DNA of 40,145 nt from Candidatus Giovannonibacteria bacterium RIFCSPLOWO2_12_FULL_44_15 (GTDB lineage Bacteria > Patescibacteriota > Minisyncoccia > JACPKW01 > UBA11713): contig MFIQ01000012.1 of assembly GCA_001778905.1 (NCBI GenBank), positions 1 to 40,145 on the forward strand, in the 5' to 3' direction. This document shows positions 14,527-23,503 of the stretch, in pieces. A model generated the notes under the pieces. It worked only from the letters and a program-made list of their open reading frames with translations, was not told the origin of the DNA and searched no databases. Within the stretch, counting starts at the first letter, position 1. Each line of letters opens with the position of its first letter. The translations under genes were made by a program, and so were the position numbers.

Positions 14527-15291
14527 GTGACGAAATTATTTAGCCCAAGGTTTATAATTACCATTTTTGCAGTGCCTGCTATGGGCGCCCTGGCTTTATT
14601 TTGGTATTTTTCTTTAGAGGGCGCACTTAAATACGAGCAGACTTCGGACTCTGTTTCCAGCCAACAGGCCAACCTCACTGAAAATTTCTCGAAAGCTTTT
14701 ATAGATAAATTTGGCGAAAAAGCCGTAAAGGGGGAAGATCTCTCTAAAATCTCCCCGGAAGAGATAAGCGCAACTTCTAAGGAAATTATCCCGTTTGAAA
14801 AAATTGTCGGGGTAATCCCGACAGTAACCAAAAGCGACATCACCATTCTCGATGAAAATCGCCCCGAGGCCGTAAAAAACTATTTCAATTCGCTCTACGG
14901 AGTATACGAAAAAACATTTCTAACAATCGAGAAGGATGATATCAAGATTTTATCTGAAGCTCTTTCCGAAAATAATTCTTCCAAACTTGCCCAAATCGAC
15001 AACGTTATCGAATCTTTCGATAAAAGTTTTGAAGAAGTGAAAAAAATTCCGGTGCCCAGAGAGTGGGAAAATTTTGCGGTAGGTGAGCTTAATTATCTTC
15101 TGCGTTCCAAAAAATACGTCGAACTTATTCGCAATGAAGACAAGGATCCATTGGCGGCGCTTCTGGCTCTGAAGGAACGGCTTTTATTGATGGGCGAGGC
15201 CCGAAGCTTTCACAAAAAAACTGCCGGAGATCTTCTCGCGGCGGGAATTAAGTTTTCTCCGGAAGAAGGAGGATATAAATTTTTCAAATGA
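14527..15291 (+). CDS. Anchored helical protein, first gene of the type IV secretion-like cluster
   Basis: 254 residues from a GTG start. A single N-terminal hydrophobic segment (about 9-30, FIITIFAVPAMGALALFWYF) anchors a soluble, largely helical domain. The helical stretches around residues 115-215 are rich in Glu, Lys and Leu (KNYFNSLYGVYEKTFLTIEKDD, EALSENNSSKLAQIDNVI). The family is not recognised. It overlaps the next gene by four bases (ATGA), so translation is coupled. The position at the head of a VirB4/VirB6/PrgI cluster suggests an extracytoplasmic machine component, perhaps VirB8-like in topology, but no sequence motif supports that name. Confidence 0.75.
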   Translation: MTKLFSPRFIITIFAVPAMGALALFWYFSLEGALKYEQTSDSVSSQQANLTENFSKAFIDKFGEKAVKGEDLSKISPEEISATSKEIIPFEKIVGVIPTVTKSDITILDENRPEAVKNYFNSLYGVYEKTFLTIEKDDIKILSEALSENNSSKLAQIDNVIESFDKSFEEVKKIPVPREWENFAVGELNYLLRSKKYVELIRNEDKDPLAALLALKERLLLMGEARSFHKKTAGDLLAAGIKFSPEEGGYKFFK

Positions 15292-17018
15292 TTATGATCT
15301 GGATTTTCGCCATTATATCTATACTCTTAACTCCTAACTTGGCCTCCGCTGATGTTCCGGTATTTGATTCGAGAAACAATAAAGTTCTTCTGGACACCAA
15401 GCAGTTAATCGATGAGAGAACAGAAATTTTAAACCAAATGATCGCCGGGATTTTCAGGAAAGAAATCGGCATCACTAAATCGGGGGCGAAAGAGGATCCG
15501 GCAATTCAAGAGATTATTGCATCCGTGCAATCGGGCAGCGCCACCCCGTGCGAAGCGCTAGGCAACTCCTTGGACTGCATAGCATCAAAGATCACCGAGC
15601 AGTCGATGGTAAATCTCGCAGCTCAATACCAAGCCAGGCTAGAAGGCGAAGATGAAAATGGCGCTGCAGCTAAGGAGCCCGACGGCGACCCGATAAACAC
15701 TTTCACGGACGGCAAATTCTATGTGCCAGATTATGGGCAATACTATGCAAATGTGGCCACTAACGAGCGCGAGATCTTTTTAGGAAGTACTCTTGGGGAC
15801 GCTGATCCGCTCCAGGTAAAAGCAAATCTGGCGCCTTATCTTAAAGATACTATCCCTCAATTAGTGAGCAAATCTCTGAAGTCAGAGGACTTCGAAAATC
15901 GGGTAAAAAGCACGATGCCCGAAAATGAAGACGACTTTTTTGCGACCTGGGAGGCTCTCATCTCCCCGCAAAACAGCCCCGAAGGCGTTTATCTTAGCTT
16001 TCTTGACGAAGCGCAATTCAGAGAGCAAACTGCGCTCGCAATCGCCCAAGAAGAGTTAAATTCTCCGGGAATTATCCCAACCAAGGATTGCGACTATGCT
16101 GATGTGAATGGTAAGAAGCTAATAGGGAACTGCATAATTACAAATCCCGCCGGCCAGAACGTTGCGGCAGCTGGTCAGATCCCAATCATCGACCGCGAAA
16201 GGGCAAGCAATGCGGATGAATTAAGCGATATCCAAAAGGTTGCGTCCAAGCCGGGGGAAGGCGAGAACACATTCATCGGGCCAAGCATAATGACCGCGGG
16301 AAATGACGCAACCAGGAAAAATTCCTCGCTTTATAACGTCGACCAGCTTATCAATCTCGCGGCAAAAATCATTGCGTCGATATTTAACGGCACCGCAAAA
16401 ACTGCTCCGACTCCTACTCCTAGGGTATCTCCAACTCCTACTCCCGCTCAAAGGCCCGTAATGATAGATTCTCCCGCAAACGGGACATACGCAAATGGCG
16501 ACGTCTCCGTTTCCGTAACCTCGACCGCTCCCGGAACTGTAGCTGTGCAATTTTATGTGGATGGCGTCCCATATGGATTGCCGGTTGCCGGAACGGGAAC
16601 ATTTAATACAACGATTGACACTGACATTCTTACGGAAGGCCCGCACGTAATTACTGCGGTAGCCCTTGATAGCAATAACGCGCAAATTGGCACAAGCAAT
16701 CCGGTCACAATATTCGTGGATCGCACGCCTCCCGCGATAAGTGCTTTAAGAACATCTGATAGCGAAACAAATATTCGAGGAAATACAAATATCACGGCGG
16801 ATGCATCAGACAACGGAAATAAAAAATTGGTTTCTGTGGAATTTTTCCTGAATGGAATTTCCATCGGCTTCGGGAATCTTCAGATGGGCCTCCATCGCCT
16901 TATCGGTTGGGACTCCACTTCATTCGTTAATGGGACTTACCAGCTAATCGCGGTGGCAACCGACAGGGCCGGGAATACGACCGAAACTACGCCGCTCGCG
17001 ATAACTATAAATAACTGA
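15288..17018 (+). CDS. Secreted protein with helical N-terminal part and two Ig-like repeats
   Basis: 576 residues. A signal peptide (about 1-21, IWIFAIISILLTPNLASA) is followed by a long helical, charged region (to about 360). A Thr/Pro linker (about 368-385, TPTPRVSPTPTP) then leads to two tandem Ig-like repeats (about 388-478 and 480-576), each with the pattern VxFYVDGVPYG or VEFFLNGISIG and ending in VTAVALDSN or LIAVATDRAGN. Such repeats occur in surface and adhesion proteins. The gene overlaps its upstream neighbour by four bases and is followed after one base by the VirB6-like gene. A role as the surface-exposed tip or adhesin of the secretion-like machine is inference. Confidence 0.8.
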   Translation: MIMIWIFAIISILLTPNLASADVPVFDSRNNKVLLDTKQLIDERTEILNQMIAGIFRKEIGITKSGAKEDPAIQEIIASVQSGSATPCEALGNSLDCIASKITEQSMVNLAAQYQARLEGEDENGAAAKEPDGDPINTFTDGKFYVPDYGQYYANVATNEREIFLGSTLGDADPLQVKANLAPYLKDTIPQLVSKSLKSEDFENRVKSTMPENEDDFFATWEALISPQNSPEGVYLSFLDEAQFREQTALAIAQEELNSPGIIPTKDCDYADVNGKKLIGNCIITNPAGQNVAAAGQIPIIDRERASNADELSDIQKVASKPGEGENTFIGPSIMTAGNDATRKNSSLYNVDQLINLAAKIIASIFNGTAKTAPTPTPRVSPTPTPAQRPVMIDSPANGTYANGDVSVSVTSTAPGTVAVQFYVDGVPYGLPVAGTGTFNTTIDTDILTEGPHVITAVALDSNNAQIGTSNPVTIFVDRTPPAISALRTSDSETNIRGNTNITADASDNGNKKLVSVEFFLNGISIGFGNLQMGLHRLIGWDSTSFVNGTYQLIAVATDRAGNTTETTPLAITINN

Positions 17019-17019
17019 T

Positions 17020-18948
17020 ATGGGTGTAATAGTTTCTAGAAAATTTCTTGCTGGGTTTCTGATTATAGCTATTTTGAGTTTAATGTTGCCAGTTCACCAG
17101 GCTCATGCCGGTGCTAAAGAATTGGGAAAAACTTTTCTGACTGGTGCCGGGAAAGTCGCCAAAGCCGCGCCCGGTTTCTTATGGGGTGCAGCCAAAGTCG
17201 GCGCGGGAATTATCGGAACAGCAATGCTTTTAAAATTTCTAAGCGGGGTTATCGTAGAACTAGCCGGCTTGATTTTTAATATGTCGCTGGGACTTACTCT
17301 CGATAATGAAAACTATTCTTCCTCAAAAATAGATGCGATTGATGCTGGCTGGACATTCTCCCGAGATGTCGTAAATATATTTTTCATTTTTATCCTGCTT
17401 TTCATCGCAATCGCCACCATTCTGGGAATCGAATCATACGGCGCCAAATCTCTTTTGGCGCGGTTGATCGTCGTCGCCCTTCTTGTGAATTTCAGCCTAT
17501 TGGCAACGCGGGGGATAATTTATGTTTCAAATTCGCTTGCCGTTCAAATATATAACTCACAAGTTAATATCGGGGATACCGCCGGGACAGCAGGGGCCCT
17601 CTCGGGTTTCTTGAACTTAAAGTTTAAGAAGAATTTGGGAGAGCAAGTTATGAATCGATTCTATTTAAAACAATTGTATGAGAAAGCTCCAAAACCGGAT
17701 TCTGCTAGCGCATTGGCCAATGAACTACTTGGCTTTGGAACCATAGAATTGGGCGCCATCGTCGTTGCTCTTCTGGCCGCTTTCTTGCTTTTTGTTGCAT
17801 CATTTTTATTCATAACCAGGATGGCCGTCCTTTGGCTCTTGATGATCCTGGCTCCCTTTGGATTTGTATTTTTAATATTGCCTGCGACGAGATCCTATGC
17901 CCAGCAGTGGTGGAAAAAATTAATCGACCAAGCCGTTTTTGCTCCGGCATTTTTGTTCCTTTTTTTTATAGCGCTTAAGGTGCTCGATAAACTCGGGGAT
18001 TTTATGGGTAAGGCAAACGACATAAAAAGCACAAACGAATATTTGGCTCTCATCCTATTGCAGATAACTATAGCTTTTATTCTCCTCTTCGCCTCGCTTA
18101 TGGTCGCAAAACAGCTCGGCACCTACGGCGCGGACGGGGCGATCGGTATGGCCAAAAAGAGCGGGGCGGCGTTTGGGAAATATGTTGGAAGGGGCGCTGC
18201 AAGAAGAGCAATGGCTCCAATTAGAGCCGCTGGAAGAACTGCTGGCAGTATACAACGCAGCGACAGCGCCGGAGCACGGCTTTTCAAAGCAATTCCTGGA
18301 GTTCAGAGAGGGCTTGGCAGGATGGAGGCAACATCTAGAAAGGGCATTGAACAAAGAGAGAAAGACCTGGAGGCAATGAATTTGAGCGCCTCCACTCTTA
18401 AAAATAGAGCTGCTCTTTCGACGGTCGGAGCCGAAGAAAAGGCCGCAATTGTAAATATGCTTGCCAAAAAAGATAATCTAACTCCGCAAGGCAACTTCGA
18501 CAGGTCCCATATCGATGCGGCGGCTCGTCTCTACGAGGCACAAGGAATGGGCGTCAATGCGCGAACGATTAGAAGCCTCGAATGGCAATATGCGAGAAAT
18601 GAAACCGAGAGAGCGGATGCGCTAAATCGCGGAACGGTTAAACCAACGGATATAAAGAAAAATGATTTCAGCGCTCAATATTTTGCCACTGGGGCGGCAA
18701 ATCAACCAGTTAGAGATGCTATGTATAACAATTTCAATGAAAGTCATATTCATAACATGATGGAGAGGGACGACAATTCTGCAAATGACTTCTTTAATAA
18801 TCTCGGAGACGATATGGCGGCTGCCGGAATTCCAAGAACAATCGCTGATTTGCAAACATTTTTAGAAACGCGAGGAAACAGGCGTTTATCAGCATGGACT
18901 CGCACTCCAGCCGGACAATCAGTGATGCGTGCTTATGGATTTACATAA
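17020..18948 (+). CDS. VirB6/TrbL-like polytopic membrane protein
   Basis: 642 residues. A signal-like first segment (about 8-30) is followed by hydrophobic segments at about 65-90, 110-135, 143-165, 240-270, 273-290, 305-325 and 342-365. The pattern with VNIFFIFILLFIAIATILGIESY and LLVNFSLLATRGIIYVSN is characteristic of the VirB6/TrbL-like proteins of CPR secretion clusters. The cytoplasmic C-terminal third (about 375-642) is hydrophilic and helical, with basic and Asn-rich stretches. VirB6 proteins form the inner-membrane pore of type IV secretion systems. The gene precedes a cytoplasmic Pro-rich protein by six bases. Confidence 0.82.
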   Translation: MGVIVSRKFLAGFLIIAILSLMLPVHQAHAGAKELGKTFLTGAGKVAKAAPGFLWGAAKVGAGIIGTAMLLKFLSGVIVELAGLIFNMSLGLTLDNENYSSSKIDAIDAGWTFSRDVVNIFFIFILLFIAIATILGIESYGAKSLLARLIVVALLVNFSLLATRGIIYVSNSLAVQIYNSQVNIGDTAGTAGALSGFLNLKFKKNLGEQVMNRFYLKQLYEKAPKPDSASALANELLGFGTIELGAIVVALLAAFLLFVASFLFITRMAVLWLLMILAPFGFVFLILPATRSYAQQWWKKLIDQAVFAPAFLFLFFIALKVLDKLGDFMGKANDIKSTNEYLALILLQITIAFILLFASLMVAKQLGTYGADGAIGMAKKSGAAFGKYVGRGAARRAMAPIRAAGRTAGSIQRSDSAGARLFKAIPGVQRGLGRMEATSRKGIEQREKDLEAMNLSASTLKNRAALSTVGAEEKAAIVNMLAKKDNLTPQGNFDRSHIDAAARLYEAQGMGVNARTIRSLEWQYARNETERADALNRGTVKPTDIKKNDFSAQYFATGAANQPVRDAMYNNFNESHIHNMMERDDNSANDFFNNLGDDMAAAGIPRTIADLQTFLETRGNRRLSAWTRTPAGQSVMRAYGFT

Positions 18949-18954
18949 TAAAAT

Positions 18955-19806
18955 ATGAAGGTTGACCCTCAAAAATTACTAGAAAAATTCAAAAAACTTC
19001 CAGAGGATCTTAAGGTTGTTTTGTTTAGCCAAGAATCCGCCACTAAAATAGGGGCGGTTGGAAAGAAAAATGATCTCAGTTCATCAAACATCGGGATCCT
19101 TGCAGACGAAACCGGTTTGGTTTTATTTGGTGTTCTGCATCCTAAAGATTTTATTCCGGATTTATCGGAAAAGCTTGGGGTAGACAAAGAAACGGCGAAG
19201 AAAATCGCGGAGGATGTTAATCGCGAGATTTTTCAGAAAGTCCGGGTAAGCTTGAGAAAGCTCTATGGAATAACGGACGAAATTACGGAAAATGTTCCGG
19301 TCCCGGCGCCGGCACCAATCCAAAAAGCGCCGCCTCCGCCGCCAATTCCTAAACCGCAGCCTCAACCGCCTAAAATAATAATTAGAGAAAATGTTGAGAT
19401 CCCAAAAGAAGCTCCGAAGGAAGAGTTAAAGCCTCTTGAGATACGGCCGATCAAAGGAGGGCCACTTGGCGATAATGAATCTACGGGGAAAAAACCTGCC
19501 TCGCCTGCCTTGTCGGCAGACAGGCCGGCAGGCATGCTTCCTGAACCGGAGAAAATATCCCCGCGCCCGCAGCTAGATTTCCCGCCTCGCCGATCCCAAG
19601 AACCGGAGCGTGACATGGGATTAAAAATTATGCCTCATTCGCCAGAGGAAATTAAACCAGTCAAGCCGCTCTCGTCTCCCAAACCACCCTCCCCGCCCCC
19701 GGGAATGGCGTTCATTGCAGAAAAAAAATTAGAACCACCGGCGCCGCCAAAGCCTGCCTCGCCGGCAGGCAGGCCGAGTTATGATCAATATAGAGAGCGA
19801 ATATGA
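18955..19806 (+). CDS. Cytoplasmic protein with conserved helical head and Pro-rich tail
   Basis: 283 residues. The first 105 residues form a compact domain (KLLEKFKKLPEDLKVVLFS, then GVDKETAKKIAEDVNREIF) of a type I associate with CPR secretion clusters, without a functional name. From about residue 115 on the protein is a disordered Pro-rich tail (PAPAPIQKAPPPPPIPKP). Two palindromic DNA elements lie within the tail coding region and keep the frame (KPASPALSADRPAG and KPASPAGRP). The gene overlaps prgI by four bases. The tail may act as a flexible binding platform; that is inference. Confidence 0.75.
   Translation: MKVDPQKLLEKFKKLPEDLKVVLFSQESATKIGAVGKKNDLSSSNIGILADETGLVLFGVLHPKDFIPDLSEKLGVDKETAKKIAEDVNREIFQKVRVSLRKLYGITDEITENVPVPAPAPIQKAPPPPPIPKPQPQPPKIIIRENVEIPKEAPKEELKPLEIRPIKGGPLGDNESTGKKPASPALSADRPAGMLPEPEKISPRPQLDFPPRRSQEPERDMGLKIMPHSPEEIKPVKPLSSPKPPSPPPGMAFIAEKKLEPPAPPKPASPAGRPSYDQYRERI
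19503..19533. repeat. Palindromic element 1 in the Pro-rich tail gene
   Basis: GCCTGCC (19503-19509) pairs with GGCAGGC (19527-19533), and the inside has a second stem TGTC/GACA around GGCA. The element keeps the reading frame and adds the residues SPALSADRPAGM to the disordered tail. A related copy lies 240 bases downstream in the same gene. Confidence 0.65.
19752..19770. repeat. Palindromic element 2 in the Pro-rich tail gene
   Basis: GCCTGCC (19752-19758) pairs with GGCAGGC (19764-19770) around TCGCC. It shares the left flank CCTGCCTCGCC with the first copy (19495-19505) but lacks its inner stem, so it looks like a shorter version of the same element. Confidence 0.6.
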
Positions 19807-20258
19807 GGCAGTTTCAAGTCCCACAATTTATCGAAGTCGAAGACAAAATTTTCGGGCCGTTAACCTTAAAGCAGTTCTTATATATAGTAGGGGGCGCTGG
19901 TATGGCTTATATTCTATACGCCTTTTTGAGCCCGTTTTTGCCCTTATTTATAATCCTCACTGTAGCGGCGCCAATTGTCTCTTTTTTTTTCGCGTTGGCG
20001 TTCTATAAAATAAACGGCCAGCCGTTCATGAAAATTTTGGAAAATGCTTTCGCTCATTATACAAACTCCCGCCTATATATATGGAAGAAAATAGACAGGC
20101 CTATAACAATAACTGAGGAGAAGAGCGAATTCTTGCACAGAAATAATTTTTCCCTGCTTAAAAAAAGGGCTCCATCAACCAATCAAGGGGCTAAGTTGCA
20201 GGACTTGGCGTGGTCGATCGAGGTGCGCGGCAGTAAAAATATAAATCCCCAAACTTAG
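19803..20258 (+). CDS. PrgI family membrane protein
   Basis: 151 residues. The N-terminus MRQFQVPQFIEVEDKIFGPL followed by two adjacent membrane segments (about 24-44 and 47-67) and AFYKINGQPFMKILENAFAHY is the PrgI (VirB3-like) signature. PrgI proteins are found next to VirB4 ATPases in Gram-positive and CPR type IV secretion systems and are thought to hold the ATPase at the membrane. Here prgI overlaps the upstream gene by four bases and lies three bases before the VirB4 N-terminal half, which fits that job. The C-terminal 60 residues are basic and probably cytoplasmic. Confidence 0.88.
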   Translation: MRQFQVPQFIEVEDKIFGPLTLKQFLYIVGGAGMAYILYAFLSPFLPLFIILTVAAPIVSFFFALAFYKINGQPFMKILENAFAHYTNSRLYIWKKIDRPITITEEKSEFLHRNNFSLLKKRAPSTNQGAKLQDLAWSIEVRGSKNINPQT

Positions 20259-20261
20259 GCT

Positions 20262-20924
20262 ATGGCAAATAAAAAACTAAAATCGGCAAGCGCGCAGGAA
20301 TTCGTCCCGATCCAGGAAATACGAGAGGGGATTGCCGTCCTAAAAAATGGCGCACTAAGAATGGTTTTGATGGCATCTTCTCTCAACTTCGCGCTCAAAT
20401 CCGTTGAGGAGCAGGAGGCAACAATATTCCAATACCAAAATTTCCTGAATTCGCTCGATTTCTCGGTTCAGTTTTTTATTCAATCCAGAAAATTAAACAT
20501 CAATCCGTATCTTGATACGCTAAAAAAGGTTGAGAATGGGCAAACCAACGAGCTTTTAAAAATACAGACCCGCGAATATATTGAATTCATAAAAAATTTC
20601 GTTGAGACGACAAATATAGTTTCGAAGGCTTTTTACGTCGTGGTTCCCTATGAACCGCCAGTTTTTGAAACGCCGAAAGGGGCTGCCGACTCTATTTTGG
20701 AAATATTCGCAAGCAAAAAAAATGAAATTAAAAAAATTCCTGATACAAAATTCGAGGAATATAAGATACAGCTTTTCCAGCGAGTGGATACGGTCGCGCA
20801 GGGATTGATGTCGGCCGGGGTCCGGGTCGCTCCCCTTAACACAGAGGAATTAATTGAGCTTTATTTCGGCCTGTTTAACCCTGGGGAGCTGGAAAAGGGG
20901 GGGGCACCGACCGTTACAAGCTAA
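20262..20924 (+). CDS. TraC/VirB4 N-terminal-like protein
   Basis: 220 residues. The sequence pattern FVPIQEIREGIAVLKNG, then NFALKSVEEQEATIFQYQNFLNSLDF and FFIQSRKLNINPYL, matches the N-terminal part of TraC/VirB4-type ATPases in CPR secretion clusters. No Walker motif is present. The ATPase part follows as a separate gene that starts five bases after the stop. A run of eight G (20897-20904) lies eight codons before the stop, and the frame of the next gene is open back through it. A one-base shift there would join both into one protein of about 830 residues, the typical size of a full VirB4. Confidence 0.8.
   Translation: MANKKLKSASAQEFVPIQEIREGIAVLKNGALRMVLMASSLNFALKSVEEQEATIFQYQNFLNSLDFSVQFFIQSRKLNINPYLDTLKKVENGQTNELLKIQTREYIEFIKNFVETTNIVSKAFYVVVPYEPPVFETPKGAADSILEIFASKKNEIKKIPDTKFEEYKIQLFQRVDTVAQGLMSAGVRVAPLNTEELIELYFGLFNPGELEKGGAPTVTS
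20897..20904 (+). other. G8 homopolymer tract at the TraC-like/VirB4 junction
   Basis: Eight consecutive G lie in the codons Lys-Gly-Gly-Ala near the 3' end of the TraC-like gene. Reading seven G would continue as Gly-Gly-His-Arg-Pro-Leu and enter the VirB4 frame without a stop. Such tracts are common slippage sites for polymerase, ribosome or sequencing. Confidence 0.6.
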
Positions 20925-20928
20925 AAAC

Positions 20929-22752
20929 ATGTTTGGATTCGGAAAAAATAAAAAGGAAGAGAATATTACGGTAACGGAAATGCCGTCTATGCTGCCCGAA
21001 AATATCAAAGGAGCGGGGAGTTTTGAAGTTGAAGACGCAGTCGCGCCCGCCGCCCTTGAAATAGAGTCGAACTACGTAAAGCTTGGCGAGAAAGTTGCCC
21101 GGACTCTTTTTGTTTTTACGTACCCGAGATTTCTCGCAATAAATTGGTTCGCCCCCGTAATAAATCTAGACAAGGTTTTTGATATCTCGATTTTTATCCA
21201 TCCGCAGGATACTAATACGGTCCTGCGCCAGCTCGAAAAAAAAGTTGCAGAGGTCCAGTCGCAGATTCATGATCGCGAGAAAAAGGGATTGGTGCGAGAC
21301 CCCATGCTCGACACCGCCCACCAAGACCTTGAAGAATTAAGAAATAATCTCCAGCAGGCGCAAGAAAGATTATTTTCTTTCGGCCTATATATAACGATCT
21401 ACGCCGAGAATGTCCAGGAATTAAATAAAAACGAAAGCGAAATACGTTCCATTTTGGAATCCAAGCTCGTATACGCGAAGCCGGCGCTTTTCCAGCAAGG
21501 CGAGGGGTTGCAAACGACTTTTCCGCTCGCGACCGACCAACTTGAGGTCAATACAAAGCTGAATTCATCCCCGGTATCCTCCCTTTTCCCTTTTACCTCC
21601 TTCGATCTGACTTCAAATAAAGGTATTCTCTACGGCATAAATCGGCACAACTCAAGCTTGGTCCTTTTTGATCGTTTCAGTCTTGAGAACTATAACTCCG
21701 TTGTTTTCGCGAAATCCGGTTCCGGAAAATCTTACGCGACCAAACTCGAGATTTTAAGATCGCTGATGTTCGGCACCGAAGTCATCGTTATCGACCCGGA
21801 GCGAGAATACGAATATTTGGCGGAGACTGTGGACGGAAGATATTTCAATATTTCCCTCTCTTCGCACCACCATATAAATCCCTTTGACCTGCCTCCGCCA
21901 AGGGAAGACGAATCTCCGGCGGATTTGCTTAGATCAAATATCATTAATCTTATCGGGCTTTTTCGCATAATGTTCGGCGGGCTTACTCCGGAAGACGATT
22001 CTATTTTGGACCGCGCGATTACGGAAACTTACGCGTCGCGCGACATCACGCCGGATGCCGATTTCTCTAAAGCGACTATGCCTATTCTCTCGGACCTAGA
22101 GTTGGTGCTCGCCAACATGGAAGGAGGGGAATCACTCGCACAGAAATTAAGGAAATACACGCAAGGAACATGGGCTGGGTTTATCAACCAGCCTTCGAAT
22201 GTCGATATTAACAAAAAGCTTGTTGTATTTTCCGTCCGCGATATGGAGGACGAGCTGCGCCCGATCGCGATTTATTTGATCGTGCATCACGTTTGGAACG
22301 CCGTCCGGACAGAGATAAAAAAGAGACTCTTAATCGTGGACGAGGCCTGGTGGATTATGAAAACCGAAGACGGAGCTTCGTTTTTGTTCGGAATTGCCAA
22401 ACGGGCGCGCAAATATTTTTTGGGGATTACGACAATAACGCAGGATGTCGGCGATTTCTTAAATTCAGAATATGGGAAAGCCATCATTACAAATTCCTCC
22501 ATCCAACTTCTCTTGAAACAAGCCCCGGCGGCGATAGATTTATTGAAACAAACTTTTAACCTTACGGAGGAGGAAAAATTTCTTCTGCTCGAGTCGGACG
22601 TCGGGGAGGGAATTTTCTTCGCTGGGATGAAGCACGTTGCGATAAAAATTCTCGCTTCATACACGGAAGATCAAATCATCACCTCCGACCCGTCCCAGCT
22701 TCTCGCGATCAAAAAGGCGAAAGAAGATTATAAGGAATCTAATTTGAAATAA
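20929..22752 (+). CDS. virB4: VirB4-like type IV secretion ATPase
   Basis: 607 residues from the ATG at 20929; the frame is open further upstream into the previous gene. An N-terminal CagE/TrbE/VirB-type domain (about 40-240) contains a helical Gln/Glu-rich region (QLEKKVAEVQSQ). The C-terminal RecA-like ATPase domain has Walker A KSGSGKS (262-268), a second acidic motif IVIDPEREYEYL (about 286-297) and Walker B LLIVDEAWWIM (D471, E472), followed by TTITQDVGDF. VirB4 is the universal energy-providing ATPase of type IV secretion systems and acts at the inner membrane face. PrgI and VirB6-like partners are immediately upstream. Confidence 0.95.
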   Translation: MFGFGKNKKEENITVTEMPSMLPENIKGAGSFEVEDAVAPAALEIESNYVKLGEKVARTLFVFTYPRFLAINWFAPVINLDKVFDISIFIHPQDTNTVLRQLEKKVAEVQSQIHDREKKGLVRDPMLDTAHQDLEELRNNLQQAQERLFSFGLYITIYAENVQELNKNESEIRSILESKLVYAKPALFQQGEGLQTTFPLATDQLEVNTKLNSSPVSSLFPFTSFDLTSNKGILYGINRHNSSLVLFDRFSLENYNSVVFAKSGSGKSYATKLEILRSLMFGTEVIVIDPEREYEYLAETVDGRYFNISLSSHHHINPFDLPPPREDESPADLLRSNIINLIGLFRIMFGGLTPEDDSILDRAITETYASRDITPDADFSKATMPILSDLELVLANMEGGESLAQKLRKYTQGTWAGFINQPSNVDINKKLVVFSVRDMEDELRPIAIYLIVHHVWNAVRTEIKKRLLIVDEAWWIMKTEDGASFLFGIAKRARKYFLGITTITQDVGDFLNSEYGKAIITNSSIQLLLKQAPAAIDLLKQTFNLTEEEKFLLLESDVGEGIFFAGMKHVAIKILASYTEDQIITSDPSQLLAIKKAKEDYKESNLK

Positions 22753-22753
22753 A

Positions 22754-23500
22754 GTGGCGAACGGAGTCGCAAGCACAATTGAAAACGAACGCTTTATGGC
22801 TCTGCACGGGGCTAGGGTTTCAAGCAGACGGAATTCTCCTTTGGCGAAAGTCAGAAAATCATCTCCGGAAGCAGTGGAAAGCGTTATGCGGAAACTGAAA
22901 GAAGAGGTCGCAAGGGGACACGCAACCGTTTCCTTCATAATTATTCTTTCTTTTGGACTCCTAAAAGAATTCGGCCTGGATGGGATGAGAATCCTCGTCA
23001 AAGGGACAGTAGGCGCAACAGCGGGTGGCACGGCGCGTCTGATAAGTTCGGGGTTGGATTTGATCAACTACATTCCCCTCCCTGCTCGCATTGGCTCTGG
23101 CCCGGTAAGCTGGTTGATACAAGGCGCGGTGATGGGCGGTTCGTATATAGCAAGCGCGATCGGCGAAGCGCAGTCCAAAGCCGCCATTCAAGCAGTAGAT
23201 CTCGCATTCATGTGCATTTCTTTATTGGTTTCGGGCGGCATCTTTCTATTGATGCTAAATAAAGGTTGGATGATAAAGACCAGATTAAAATTAACTTGGT
23301 GGGGGTTGGGATTCTTTATTGACAACCTCCCGATGGTAAGCATACTTCCGCTAACAACTATTTCGGTTTTATACGCCTGGAGGCATGTAAAAAAACGCGC
23401 GAGGGCCGCCGAGAAAAAACTTGCGGATATCGAAAAATTGACGCAAAATGAGATTGAGGATTTGGATCAAGATATTTCTATTTTGGACAAAGAAAGCTAA
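22754..23500 (+). CDS. Multi-spanning membrane protein of the secretion-like cluster
   Basis: 248 residues from a GTG one base after the virB4 stop. A hydrophilic basic N-terminus (1-58) precedes hydrophobic segments at about 58-72, 78-100, 117-137, 148-170 and 185-205. The tail (about 208-248) is a charged helix (KKRARAAEKKLADIEKLTQ) that looks like a coiled coil. No family is recognised. Its place between VirB4 and secreted or pilin-like proteins suggests a membrane part of the same machine; that is inference from position. Confidence 0.7.
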   Translation: MANGVASTIENERFMALHGARVSSRRNSPLAKVRKSSPEAVESVMRKLKEEVARGHATVSFIIILSFGLLKEFGLDGMRILVKGTVGATAGGTARLISSGLDLINYIPLPARIGSGPVSWLIQGAVMGGSYIASAIGEAQSKAAIQAVDLAFMCISLLVSGGIFLLMLNKGWMIKTRLKLTWWGLGFFIDNLPMVSILPLTTISVLYAWRHVKKRARAAEKKLADIEKLTQNEIEDLDQDISILDKES

Positions 23501-23503
23501 ATT

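Noticed and set aside
16221-16685. 154-codon minus-strand frame within the Ig-repeat gene
   Set aside because: It is antisense to a signal-peptide protein in a tightly coupled operon, with a Cys/Arg/Ser-rich sequence typical of a shadow frame.
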